DNA from: Drechslerella dactyloides
Taxonomy: Eukaryota > Ascomycota > Orbiliomycetes > Orbiliales > Orbiliaceae
DNA: 64,000 bases
Direction of reading: 5' to 3'
NCBI GenBank assembly: GCA_020064725.1
Contig: JAGTWJ010000007.1
Coordinates: forward strand, 2,542,001 to 2,606,000
Positions within the stretch are counted from its first letter, which is position 1, and every line of letters starts with the position of its first letter. Under the pieces are notes generated by a model, which was not told where the DNA came from, searched no databases, and saw only the letters and a program-made list of their open reading frames with translations. This document shows positions 35,665 through 47,926 of the stretch, one piece after another. The position numbers were made by a program, and so were the translations under genes.

Positions 35665-37238
35665 TTAGAGCAGCATGTGCAGAAGGGCAGCGATGAGAGC
35701 ACCACCAATGAGACCAAGGCTGTACTGGGCGCGGTAACCAGCACCAGTGTACTGAGGCGGAGCCGGATATGCAGAGGTCGCACCGGGTGTGGAGGGGACG
35801 CCAGCGGAGCTGGGAGCTGGGGCGCCAGGACCGCTGGGAGCTGGGGCACCAGGACCGCTGGGAGCTGGGGCACCGGGGCCAGTGGGGTAGGAGGGAACAC
35901 CGGCGGAGCTGGGACCAGGGGCTGGGGCACCGGGACCACTGGGATAGGAAGGAACACCAGCCGAGGACGGTGCAGGTGGGGTGTAAACAGGCGGGCAAGC
36001 GGCTTGTCCGTAGCCACCGCAGACGGCACCAGTCGAGGTATAAGTGACGATGTTGATGAGGGTGGTCGGTCTGCAAACGTCGCAAGATTTGGTAATGACG
36101 GTGTATGCGCTCTGGCTGGTCTGGGTGGTGTAGATGACAGTGTGGTTGGAGGTTGGGTAGGGAGGAGGAGGAGCGTTGGTGGTGTAAGTCTGGGTGGCAG
36201 TCGACACCTGGCAGGCGGCGCAAGCCTTGGTAGTATAGGCGACGATGGTGGCGGTAAAGGCAGAGCAAGGAAGAGTCGTGTAGACGGTGGTCGGTGCGCA
36301 GACTGGGCAAGTCCTGGTGACATAGACAGTGGGAGTCTCGGTGATGACGGAAACGCCATAAGAGACGATCGAATTGCTGGTGGGGTAAACGGGACCGGGA
36401 GTGGGGTAAACAGGACCGCCAGTGGGATAAACATTCACGCATGGGATGTTGGTGGTCATAGTGCGTGTAACGTAGGCAGCGGCATCATAAGTGACATAAG
36501 TGGAAGGACCGCAGGATGTAACTCCATAGGTGGGCTGGCTGCTCGGGCAGGGGATCGAGGTAGTATAAACAACGTCTTGGCCGTATCCGGTGTCATCGAT
36601 CGATGTATAGGTGGTCACGCCGCAGGCAGCAGCGGTGCCGCCGGTGGTCGCGGCGGTGGTCGTAGCCCCACCAGTGGTAGAGCTTCCAGCGCCTGTAGTC
36701 GTGGTCTCGCCGGTAGTCTCAGCGGTAGTCGTGGTCTCGCCGGTAGTCTCAGCGGTGGTGGTAGTCGACCCCGGATCCCCAGAAGTCGTGGTCTCAGCGG
36801 TGGTCGTGGTCTCGCCAGTGGTCTCAGCGGTAGTCGTGGTCTCGCCAGTGGTCTCAGCGGTGGTAGTGGTCTCGCCGGTGGTCTCAGCGGTGGTCGTGGT
36901 CTCGCCGGTGGTCTCAGCGGTGGTGGTAGTCGACCCCGGATCCTCAGAAGTCGTAGTCGTTGACGGATCCTCAGAGGTCGTAGTAGTCTCTGGTGGCTCT
37001 ACCTGCCTCTTTCGGTGCTTCACAGCCCACTCGGCCATACCGCCATATCCAGCATTGTTGGAGCGAGCCTCATGTTTTCCTACTCCATATCTCTGAATGA
37101 CACTGCATCGCACATGTCAGCGTTAGTGGAAAATCACAGATGCTGAGATCAAGACATTGCTGATTTAGAAGAAACTTACGAGGCAGATGCAATTGGCATC
37201 AGCAAGAGTGCCGGTAGTGCAACTCCGAGGACCTTCAT
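35665..37238 (-). CDS. Secreted Thr/Ser/Pro-rich GPI-anchored cell-wall protein with tandem repeats
   Basis: Minus strand, exons 37238-37180 and 37102-35665, 498 residues. The intron (77 nt, GTAAGT donor, GATGCAG acceptor) is phase 2 and completes a signal peptide, MKVLGVALPALLLMPIASA. A dibasic KHRKR site near residue 50 suggests Kex2-type processing. A Thr-rich region follows, built on a 10-residue unit close to AETTGETTTT in two blocks separated by a GDP/EDPGSTTTT spacer. The middle has Cys-containing modules such as VTYTSTGAVC, CQVSTATQTYTT and CDVCRPTT. A Pro/Gly/Ser-rich segment repeats GPGAPAPSS. The end, LGLIGGALIAALLHMLL, is a GPI-attachment tail. The product is expected to be heavily O-mannosylated and linked to the wall or plasma membrane, acting in wall structure or adhesion. 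The specific role is unknown. The repeat DNA also keeps a 434-codon frame open on the other strand, which I consider a shadow. Confidence 0.85.
36690..36950. repeat. Roughly 30-bp tandem repeat array inside the Thr-rich wall-protein gene
   Basis: On the plus strand, units resembling GTCTCGCCGGTGGTCTCAGC recur at about 30-bp spacing, coding for AETTGETTTT-type decapeptides on the minus strand. A first block of two copies and a second of four are split by a near-duplicate segment containing CGACCCCGGATCC. Unit number is likely to vary between strains. Confidence 0.75.
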
Positions 37239-40200
37239 TTTGATATTATCTTCGGGAGGACGGGAAGAGAGAATGGAAGTGTGCTAAGGTGCAGTCTCTG
37301 TTAAAAGCTGCGCCGGTATGAATTGCAAAAAACTGGACGTTTGCAATTGGGCTTCGAGGGTCTCGTTATATAGAAACACTGAAGAGGCGCTTGAAAGTCT
37401 TCGAATATAAATCGATTGCCAAAGAAATGGATATCGTGGCGAAGAAAGAAGAAAGTCCTAAGCTGCAAGAAACAGAAAAGTACTACAATTGAATTCTTTC
37501 GTAAAGAAGACTTCGAGAAGCTGTCCAAAGCGAAGGCCGCTGTGCTGATGGAGAGAAGAAACAGCAGGATCAAGCAGACCATCGAGGCTATTTGTACACG
37601 TCCATCTCGTACCTGCACAGCGGCAAGTACTCTGCGGAATGATTACCAGAACGCAAAGAAACAGTGTACTGCTTGCTGTTTGCGCTGGTGTACACAGGTG
37701 GTTGGTGCACCTTTCTTCTTTCTTGCAATCTCAATAAGGGGCTCTACCCGCTGGGTCTCTTGTTACCGATACGGTCCGCCGTGGACGGCGGCCTCATGCA
37801 CGCTGTTTTCTTTTCGCGGTGGTCGATGATGAAAAGCAATCGATATGAGCGGTGCCCACAAAGACCGATACGGTGGTGTGCGCGTTGCGAAACGGAAACG
37901 AGAACTCAGCAGCGGACTTAAAATAGCCAAAGTTGCCGAGCATCATGCACGGCGAGTCCCAGAATCAGATAACGGGAACTTGGAGCGCGCATGCAGACTG
38001 CAGTGATGAACCCAGCCAGGCGTACCGGCCGGCGGCTGGTACTTTCAGGCCTGCAAGCCAGGCGTTACGGTTGCAATGACGCATCTCCGAGGTGCATGCA
38101 TGTGCGTCTGAAATTCGGTATCGGTCCTCGTATGTCCCGGGCTGACAAGGCTCCTGCTGCCGATCCGGTCACCCTCTCTGCTGGCTTGGCCATGCCGTGC
38201 GAGGTGCAAGGCAGATATGCGCATACGCGTTCGCGTTCGTGCGCGCACTCTGGATGTTCCGGGGACCGGGCATGTCGACGTCTCTCACGCGTTCGACGCA
38301 GGACGATGTTTCCCCTCCGCCTGGCAATCGATTCGGGTTCCTTGGTGATAGATTGCTTGGCCGTATTCGGACGCTGTCAGACGGAAGGCCGTGCCGCCGG
38401 CGTTCACTGGCGGTGTCCACGGGTAGGACACGTATGCTCGATGTTCGCGGCCCGCAGCCTCTCAGCCTAGACTATTGTTGGTCGTGAGAGAAGTTGAGGG
38501 GCGGTTACTTGGCTCGCAGCGCTTGCCTGATCTCACCAAAAAGGATCCGTGTTTGATGTCCGGGATGGCAACGCAGCCCGCTACAAAAGGAAACAAAGTC
38601 TCCATCTTGGCCGGAGAAAATATCACACACCGTGCAGCTGGGTATCCCAACATGCACGCGTCTCCATTGGCATCCCTCGTCCATCCGTATATGAGGGCCT
38701 CACTTGATTCAGTCCAATCTAGAGAGGCCAAGGACCGCCATGTAATGCATACTGACAGCTTGTCTTTAATATTCCCTAACAACCAAAACGCATGCACCAA
38801 TCGCAAGGTATCTGGGATTGTACTACTAGCTACTCCAAGAACCCGGCGTCTTGAGATCTTCCCGAAGTCAGTGGAAATATATCGGTTGACGCCAACTACT
38901 TCGAGCTAGAATGGACGCCGCACGTTTAAACAGGCGTCACGGACATTTCAGCGATGTCACGTCCTAATCAAATTATATAACATGATCGACTGTCTGTAGT
39001 AACTAGCGCCATATCACAATTGAAACAAATCTTGCTGTCAAACAAAGGCGAATACTCGAGTAGCGACTTTGTGAATTTGGGTACGAGGTTGGGGCAACAA
39101 CAGAAATGCCGCACACTAGGCTCACTCGATATCCGTGGGCAAAACCGTAACAAGTACACCGAGAACGGAGGGTAGATCTTAGCAAAATCAAATCCTAATC
39201 AAGCAAGTTGCGCTAATACTAATATCCATTACATCTTCGACAGCTGCAGCTGTTGCGGCCCGAAGTAGACTTAACGCCGCATTAATTGCGAAGCTTAGCG
39301 GTTGAAATCCTTCTACTGCCTTTCGAATCGATTTGCCGCAATCCAAGAGCATTCATATCAACAGTGAGCTCACGAATATCATGCGCACTAAGCCATCATC
39401 TCCTACCGGGTCGTCTCGGTGTCTTGGCCGACTCTAGAAACAACCACATACAAGCGAGTACGATCTGGTAGCCCGAAGATTTTCGGGGTTGGATCAACCG
39501 AAGGTCCCCACTTGATTTCCTGAACATTCGGGGAGATTAACAGAACCCAGACAAAAAACCTCTTTCTGGCGAGCCTGCTATGAGCCGAGTCACACTTTTA
39601 CCAAAACGGCTGCAAGCATACTTTGCGCCCTCTATAATAAATCAAAATATATTTCTCCTTTTCCGCAGGGCGCCCCACCGCTATTGTGCGACATACATGG
39701 TATCTTGAGCCTATTTATTTTCAGCCTCGTAGTTTGGCTTGGACTTAGCGTCTCTTTTTCTAAATATCGATTTATAGATAGGCTGACAACTAAGCAAGAG
39801 ATATGACCATCGAAACGAATACGCACTAAAAAATGTGACAGTTCTGCGCTTATGCTGTAGACAAGCCATCTTATCGCTTTTATTTACACGTGGCTTACAC
39901 GGTCACGAGTTTCCGTGTTATGGGGGCCGTACTCAATTGATCAACTGTATACTCACGACGCCTGTGGCTGAAGCTAGCTCCCATTTGGAAGTAAGTTAGC
40001 CCACCGTGCACCCTAATTTTCTTCGTAGATCTCTGCACTCGCGGTTATGTAAGCTTGGGTAATTTAACATGATAATGCTGAGGCGATTGCGAATGCATGC
40101 GCATGTGTGGCAGCGAGAGCCTGTTTACTCTGTTATGGAGAAATTTTATAATCATGTACATGGATGCGCATGCACGCAGATATCTCTTGTGTGCTAGGCG

Positions 40201-43200
40201 GAATGATTTGACCATCATTGCATTATTTATAATTGTGTGTCGTCCAGACGCGGCCGGCCCGCCACTGGCTGGCACAATCCCGTTATACCCACCGCGCTAA
40301 AAGTGAAGGCGCAATGGCACTTGTATCGCCGGCTGAATTCGCAAATCAATTCAAGTATACAGCTTATGGGTCCGAATGAAAGATTGGAAGTTACATCTCC
40401 ATCGACACCCGCTCATGATCCCCCAGAAACAACAGGTAGGCAAAAGAACGTAGGATTCACCTATATAGCGCTTATTTTAGTATGAGGATCCCAATAATAA
40501 TGCCACAGCACTATTCCATATGTCGAGCGACTATCTAGTAATAATACAATTGCCTGTTTACCAAGCAGCTCAAACCTGCCGGTCATTACTGCTGCAAGAA
40601 ACTGATTGATTACCTTCCAATCAGAGGCGGGTATTTCTCTCGATATGCACATCTCTTTCCCTTTCGAAGCTTCTACGCTCCCATCTTATCAATTCAATAA
40701 TGATACCTCTTGCTATATTGATGCATGCCGATACGCTGAGGGTGTATTTTACCCAAGAGGGAGAGATCTCAAGACTTGCATATGGTGCCCAACTTCAATC
40801 GCTTCTTACTGACTTCGTTGAATTTTTTAATATGTATTCGCAAACGCAGACGCAGCCCCCTGAGTAAAATTACTTCCTGCACGGCAGCGGCCCGCATTAA
40901 ATTACGTGCAGGTTCTCCGCCTGACATATTTTCGGTTTGCGTTGTGATACGGTCCTAATCCAACAAATTACATACTTATCGACAGTGTTAATTTAAAATT
41001 TCATAAGGTGTGTGTACCCAGGTGGTTGTGTATATGTGTATCCTTGTCCAGCGACCTGTCGATCGTTAGTCTAATACCAGATTGGTAGCATTGTGCGAGG
41101 GTATACTCTGCACGTGATCTATTAGTACTATAGAGCCCAGCCCGAGGACTGCAATATGCATGGACAACTTCGATTCTCAAGCGCGCGCTAACCAGTCAAT
41201 TCTTAAAATATTTAAAATACCCATGTATATGGTGTCTTGACGGGCGCTCGTGCGTAGATGCGAGAACATCGTATCGCATATATATTAATTCATTCAAATT
41301 GATCAATTAATATTTGATTCCTTTCTTTATAGCGAACGTTGTACTGTTGTTGCCATTTTCGGAGGCCTGCCAAACTTCGCGCAGAATATATTCGTGGGAC
41401 AGCATTCTTGTTTCCACGATATAGTCTACTTGCTCTATAGATCTATATTATATTCTGAAAGTTAAGTCTCAACACCTCTTTGCAATTAATGAGGCCCTCG
41501 AAGTTCCAAGTCTAAGTGGGCCAGATTCGCCTGTGCCAATCCATCTCCAGCCATTTTGAATCTTCTAAATTTCTCGGCTCCTTCAGTACCTTCATTTGGA
41601 AATTGCAAGCTTTATGGTCCGAGGAGAGTCGGGACGCGGGAGTGTCGCGGATGTGGCTTGGCCATGGTAGGTCCTCCATTAGCCAAATTTGGAAATCAAA
41701 TGTATAAATAAGTAAGTATCCAGTCACGGTCAAATGCCTGGGACTTAAGGTTTAAACAACCCTAAACCAAACCCAGGGAAATCCTAAGACCACTATCGTT
41801 CTGCATTTATCAGTGGCGCACCCAATGCGGACATCTCAGCGTGCAACGTTAATACGAACCTAATGTGCTGCAGCCCTGAGTTGCGCTATACGTCGCAGCA
41901 GACATCTCAATTTAGTCATCCCGTCGGATACTATTGCCAATGTACCCGGGTAGTCGTTAAATTTCGGTGGCGCGCACTTCAACACTTTTAGTGCGGTGTT
42001 TCGAAACCCGTTCAGCTGTCACCAGACTACGCCCGCACTATTGCATATGCAAGCCTACTCCATAAATGTGCATCGTTGACTTGGTATCGATTGAGTCGGT
42101 TCTATGGTAGCTTGTATGCAGATGAGGGCAATGGCTTGTCTGTTTATGAGGATGGTAGCCGACCGGGTGAGCCAAAGCGCATGCATACGCATGCGACTCA
42201 AGCCTCTGACCTAGTATGATGGAAAAGCTTAGCTATTCCCTCTTCTACCGTTACTAGTACGAGGCGTATGTATGATCGGCAGATACACACTGCGTATGCG
42301 GCACATACGCAACCTCCTACTGCGTAAAACGAAGGAACTGACGTAAAAACATACCGGATAAAGTGCTTAAGCCTCGAGGGCCCGATGCTTCTGGACCGCG
42401 GGACAAGATTCGATAGTTAGGTTAGTTGTATTTTGTTGATCTCGTGGGGAAGCCGGTATAGTGAATGCAGTCTTTGATCCAAAGTGATAGCAAACACGTA
42501 TGCGTTCAATCTAGTTTACGAGGCTGAAGTGGGCGTTATGATAACTGTTTAGTATAGAAATCTTTGACGGAAACGAAAACTGAATGCGACCTATGTACAT
42601 GCATGTACACATTCTCGTAGTACGACGTATATTTTAACTTATCTTGAAGTTCATCGATATCGATCAAGTGATATTAATTTGGTCTACACATACAGATAGT
42701 CTCAGAATAGGCACTTGTAATCGTTACTTAACTATCAATCTTGGCAAAGCTTCTAGTGCTTGATGCATCGATGTTAGGAACATGTTCTATCATGCTAAGC
42801 CATATAAGACACTTGTGATAACAAGGCGGGTCCTAGTCTTATAATAATAAGTCCTAGATCATGAACGGTATCCTGTTGATCGCTGCCACATGTACAATTC
42901 AACTTGTTGATGCAAACGGTAAAATAATCTCAATGCCATAAGGCTTGCACCTTGGGGAGTTGAGAACTCAGAAGTACTAGGATGAATCATGCTTTACAAG
43001 CAGAACGCCGAGACCCCTACTACACATAAATACAATCGCAGGATGATTTGCTGCATAGTAACCATGTAAGCATGCTTGACGACCGATGCTACCATTGCGC
43101 AATGATTGTAGGATTTCTTTTTGAAATTTGGTAAACTACTCGTATACATCTTGTCGTCTTAATATACCAGCCGTTGAAACATAAATGAATATGACAATGC

Positions 43201-45266
43201 AGATTCATCGATGTATTACAACATTAGGAGAGGTTCAAGGATGTCGTACTGGTACTACACGTAATGCTAATGCCATGGCTAGTAGCTTCCAGACGTAGGT
43301 TGATATGGAACTCAGTTAAGCTTGACATCTCAGAAGTTGTTCAATTTAGCTATGGTAATAGATATAGATATGGAGTTTGACTAATCTAAGGGACTAAACT
43401 AGTCTCTTACAAATCTTTCAGCTATTTACCAGATTAAAACAAGATCAAAAATGAAGCAATAAAACACAAATATATAGAAGCTAGAGATATAATGACAACC
43501 CTCAAATAAATATAATCCGAGCTCCAGAGTTTAGGTTGCAATATCTCAAAGATCACAGAAGTACACTCGGTTCCGCATACATACATTGGCTAGGGATAGT
43601 ACCGCCTAACGGTTGCTGTTACACATGCGGATAATGCTAAACGCACTCCAGAAACCCATGCCACTAGACGCCGAGATTCTTATTCGCACTAGCTCAGCCT
43701 ACGTCGACACGGCAATCAAGTACCGCGCAATCTGACCAGTTAAGATGGTAAGCTTTGAAGCATGTGCATGATTTGCGTTAATCGCACTATATATAAACTC
43801 GCGTTGATGACTTCGCCTGAACCTTTGGCCTGGCGCCTAGTCTCGAGGCTACATTGATAGTGTTCGCTGTAGCTTTACAGTTGTGCACGTGTGTCACGTC
43901 TGCCCCTGATTGCTCCTGAGTGTTCGAGTGAGCTAATGTAGCTGCACCGCGAGAGGTACCCACGTAACGCGTGTGCCACGTTCCGAGCGCACCAATGGGA
44001 GCCTTTGAAACAAAAACGTGGAAGCGAGACCCTGACTAGATTGGTCGCTACAACATCAGACTGACAAACGACGTCACGACAGTATTGCCGGGAGACAGTG
44101 CCCGTATACCCAACTAGAATAAGCTTGTGCGCGCAATCAATGCACCATATGAGCGTGTCAGCTAGTGGTTAAAATGACCCCGCGCCCTTTGGATATCCGG
44201 ATATCTACCGATTTTATCTTACGTACATAGTTTTCTGAATATCCTGTCTTTTTGAAATCGACCGCTGTATGCGTGGCTTGTTTCAACTTTCGTCCCACGC
44301 GTAGGCGCAAGAAGAAATCCGCACTCGCAAACAGCGTATACTTTAAAGCTTCCTTCGAAGAGATATTGCAAGCTTGCGATTCTTCTACGATATATAGCTA
44401 AGTACCCATATAGCTCGGCATCTTCTCTCTTTAGACGATACTCGATATCGATCGGTTCTAAAACAGATCAGCCAACGGCTAGCCCACGTTTCCGGTGCCC
44501 AAGTATCCTATCCCTGTCTTGTCTAGACAGCCTACATTTTTCTTCATTTGCCCCATTGTTCGGGATTTGAACCAACCTCCACGCGCTTCCGGCAGAAACT
44601 AGAAATTATATGACAAGCGAGAAGTTGGTCCATTCTAATGTCGGCCGAACGTGGCGAGAATAATCTTGCATGCAATTCCCTGCTTGCCTGTGAACCCATC
44701 TGTGCTCAATGCTTGCATGCAAGCAATTACCTCAGCTAGCGAAGTATCGTATATCTGTTGCCTGATTCACGGATCCGCTATCTTGACCGCCTCATCACCA
44801 CCACAGAGCCCTTTCTATTAGTTCAACTCTCTGCTCTCTCACGACACTAGGATGACGAGGAACAATAAAGGCCGCCAGCTCGCTTCTGGTTAGTAGCTAT
44901 GAAAGTGAGTGTGGACGGTATTACAGGGTCAGCTTCTGTGAGTGATGGAACCAGCCGTACTGCTTGATCCCCCCATGCATACGCATATTCCCCGATCCAG
45001 ACAAATTCACTACACCCACATCTAATCTGCCGCCTTCACGAACATCCCTCAATCTACACTACATTAGTCCTTTAAACATATTCACAGCAGTATTTTCCAC
45101 ACGTGAGAACAGCTGCCCTGTGGCTCATGTTCTTGCATCTTAAATCCTAAGGTGCCTGATTGCCCTTCTTGAGGCCGCGCGCGAGGCGATTTCCCAATAC
45201 AACAGTATTGCGCCCCGCCCACCCCCACTCTTCGCTATCGATGACAGCTCCGTTTTTCATCCGACT
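37239..45266. other. 8 kb gene desert
   Basis: No coding region is supported. Open frames up to about 160 codons near 37416-38900 overlap on both strands; from about 41750 to 45266 there is almost no open frame at all. A GC-rich island at about 38000-38500 sits in otherwise AT-rich DNA. GCATGC palindromes recur (38095, 40094, 40168, 42180, 43073, 44668, 44715), and a tRNA-like relic lies near 44548-44640. I see no transposon ORF, terminal repeat or satellite array. Confidence 0.45.
44548..44640 (-). pseudogene. tRNA-like relic with a good B box
   Basis: The minus strand carries GGTTCAAATCC, a consensus-like B box, about 20 bases before the end of the segment. Upstream sequence does not form convincing D, anticodon or acceptor stems. 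Possibly a decayed tRNA, possibly chance. Confidence 0.15.
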
Positions 45267-47926
45267 ATGGACAATCTAAACTCAAGGAGCTACATTTTCA
45301 CTCGTCAGAACTATCATCCGGACCGGGAAAAACCGCCACAGCAACAGCGACGTCGGCGGACATCTTTCAGTTGGCGCGCGGGCTCTTTTGAGCCTCCCAA
45401 AGATGATCCCAAGCTTGGCTCGCACGGTGATCACCCAGGAACCCACTCCTCGAGTTCGACGGTCGCAGAGCTTGATGGAACGCCCGTATTTATCGATACT
45501 CAGAAGGTTATAACGGCTGAACTCGAGAGCATACTTCCCCGAAAATTAAGCAGTAATTTTCCCGTTGACCGTTCCTTTTTTCTCTCTATGTTTCCTCAGT
45601 TCTTGGAATGTCTCGCTAACATGAGCAGAGATCATAGGACGACATAGCAAACACTCGAGTCCCACAACCCCAAATTCTCCCGAGATCACACTTGGCGAAA
45701 ATCAAGTGTATCCGAGAGATCACGAAACAAGTCATATCGAAGCTACCGCTTACCAACCAGAATACCTCTCCGGTGATCCTAGAGCTCGAACGCTGAATCA
45801 TCTTTCAGGCGAGCATCTAACTAGAGGCCGAAAAATGAGCGCCGAGACCTACAGATCAAGCGCGACTACGATAGCGGCCAACTATGTCCACGAGACGCAA
45901 GAGCCAGATAGCCCTACAATCCCTGCAATCGCAATGGCAAATCCAAAGTTCCTTGGTTCGACGTCGTACACGCTAGGCATCGTCACCCAGGGTCTGGATA
46001 ATCCAAGTAGTAGCAGCAACAATGGAATCGGCCTGCCTACATTACACACTGACCGTGGTCATACTCACGGGTCATCATCAGCGTCAACAAGCCAATCAGC
46101 ACGAAGAGCATCATCAACCAGGACACCTTCTTCGGCACTAACGGCCAGCCCTAATCCTTTCATTATGAGGGATCTTCCCGACTCCCTACGAGACCTCGTC
46201 CTCGATCAGGGACTAGTAGTCCGATTGAATGACGACACTAGGATCGAGATGGCAGCCGACGATGTACAAGCCGCTAAGGACATCTTGAATGCATGGAACA
46301 TATACGAAGGAAATCTCGGTGGTGGTATCTCTCGTACGGCTCTCAGGCTGTCCCGTTAAATGTATATCGTCAGTTAATAACTCTTCACTTTCTCCTATAG
46401 ATGGGAAGGCCTACCTCTGTATGCTAAGCTCGAAATTACCCAAGGAACGACTAGCCGAAATATGGGACAGCTGTCAAACAATCGTCGACCCGCCGATGCC
46501 CCTGCGTATGAACCATTCCTTGTTTCCAGAAGAGTTTATCGTCGCAATCCACCTGATCCAACGGGAGTCGCAAGTCGACATGCATTCGCTCCAGCATATC
46601 CTGACAGCCAAATCCCCCTTGACATCGCAGCATAAATCCGTTACGAGCAAGATCCTCATCAACGGCATTTCGGTTCCATGCCCCAGCGATGTTCAAGGAA
46701 TCCTTAGATTATTCGGAGTGCGAGAGGGCATCATGCCACAGCAGTTTGTGTTGGACAGATGTCTCTATATCGCTGCATCGAAAGGCCACAGAGCACCTGT
46801 CATCACATTTCTGGACTGGAGGGCCGACATCGACGCCCTCAATACGACCTGTAGTAGGCGAGCGCTGCATGCCGCATGCGAAAATGGACATGAAGATGTG
46901 GTGCGGATATTACTGCAACGCGGAGCATCCGTGACTGTGAAGGATGAAGATGGTAAAACGCCGCTGCATCTCGCAGCTGCTGACGGTGGCGAAGGGATCG
47001 CAAGGATGTTGATACAATCGGGAGCGGATCTCTACGCGGCGGACGAAGAGAGTGACTTGCCTTTGCATCTCGCAGCCGAATATGGCTGCAGCAACGTTGT
47101 GACGCTCTTTCTTCGGGCGAGGATGAAAGTTGATATCCCGGGGGCTGGGAAGCGGTCAGCGCTCATGCGAGCGGTTGCCAACGGACACAAAAGCACGGCT
47201 AGGTGCCTCTTGGACGAAGGTGCCAACGTCAACCTCCGCGATGAGATAGGATGGACCGCACTGCACTGCGCAGTCCGAAACGGTAACGACACGTTAACCA
47301 GGATGTTGCTAGAAGAAGGCGCGAATATCCACGAAGTCACGCTCGAGCAGCAGAACGTGCTCTGCCTTGCAGTCCAATATGATCTCAAGGCCTTGGTTCG
47401 ATTCCTGATAGAGAATGGCGCAGCTATCAATGGGTATGGTGCAAACGGAATGGCACCGATCCACATCGCGGCCATGATGGGGAAAGAAAAGATCTTATCC
47501 ATCCTGCTAGAACTAGGGGCTTCAGTGAACAACTACACCAAAGGGTACGTACCGGAAGCGTTAGAAGTCTGTTGCATGTTCCCTCTCTCCTGCTAACGCA
47601 ATCTTACCTGCAGAAGCGCTATCAATTCCCAAACAGCCCTGATGGTTGCGATAATTCAACAACACGAAGTCATTGTGCGAATACTCCTCAATCACCCCGG
47701 CATCGACCTTGAGGCGGAAGACCGCAATCGCTCAACCGCATTACACTATGCGGTGCAGAAGGGTAACATTTTCATCCTCAAGATGCTCCTAGAGAAAAAC
47801 CCTCGACTCGAGGATATGAACATAGACGGCAAGGCACCGATTGATTTCGCCAAGGACAAGGATATTAAGGACCTCCTCAAAGCTGCTGTTAGAAGTGCTC
47901 GACTTCCAAGAAAGTTTTCGATATGA
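45267..47926 (+). CDS. Ankyrin-repeat protein with an EH-like domain
   Basis: Four exons, 45267-45552, 45629-46333, 46401-47544 and 47614-47926, give 815 residues. Introns are 76, 67 and 69 nt, with GTAATT, GTACGG and GTACGT donors; phases 1, 1 and 2 all fit. A donor 15 bases earlier in exon 2 also keeps the frame, but the chosen one gives EH-like spacing. Residues 1 to about 300 are Ser/Thr/Pro-rich and probably disordered. An Eps15-homology-like region lies at about 305-385: WNIYEGNLGGGIS, then SSKLPKERLAEIWDSC, then FPEEFIVAIHLIQRE; the calcium-loop acidic residues are poorly kept. Ankyrin repeats fill about 440-800 (RALHAACENGHEDVVRILL, GKTPLHLAAADGG, GWTALHCAVRNGN). EH domains bind NPF-type peptides in endocytic adaptors, so a scaffold role is possible. 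The fusion is unusual, and function is unknown. Confidence 0.82.

Noticed and set aside
35659..36963. 434-codon plus-strand frame rich in Gly/Ser/Arg
   Set aside because: It is the antisense of the Thr-rich repeat gene. Repeats whose unit length is a multiple of three keep all frames open, while the minus strand has the signal peptide, spliced start and GPI tail.
37416..37829. 137-codon plus-strand frame with a Lys-rich start
   Set aside because: Lies in the promoter region of the minus-strand wall-protein gene; the second half is Cys/Trp-rich and not protein-like.
37991..38470. 159-codon plus-strand frame
   Set aside because: Arg/Cys-rich translation in a GC-rich island, with overlapping minus-strand frames; typical of chance.
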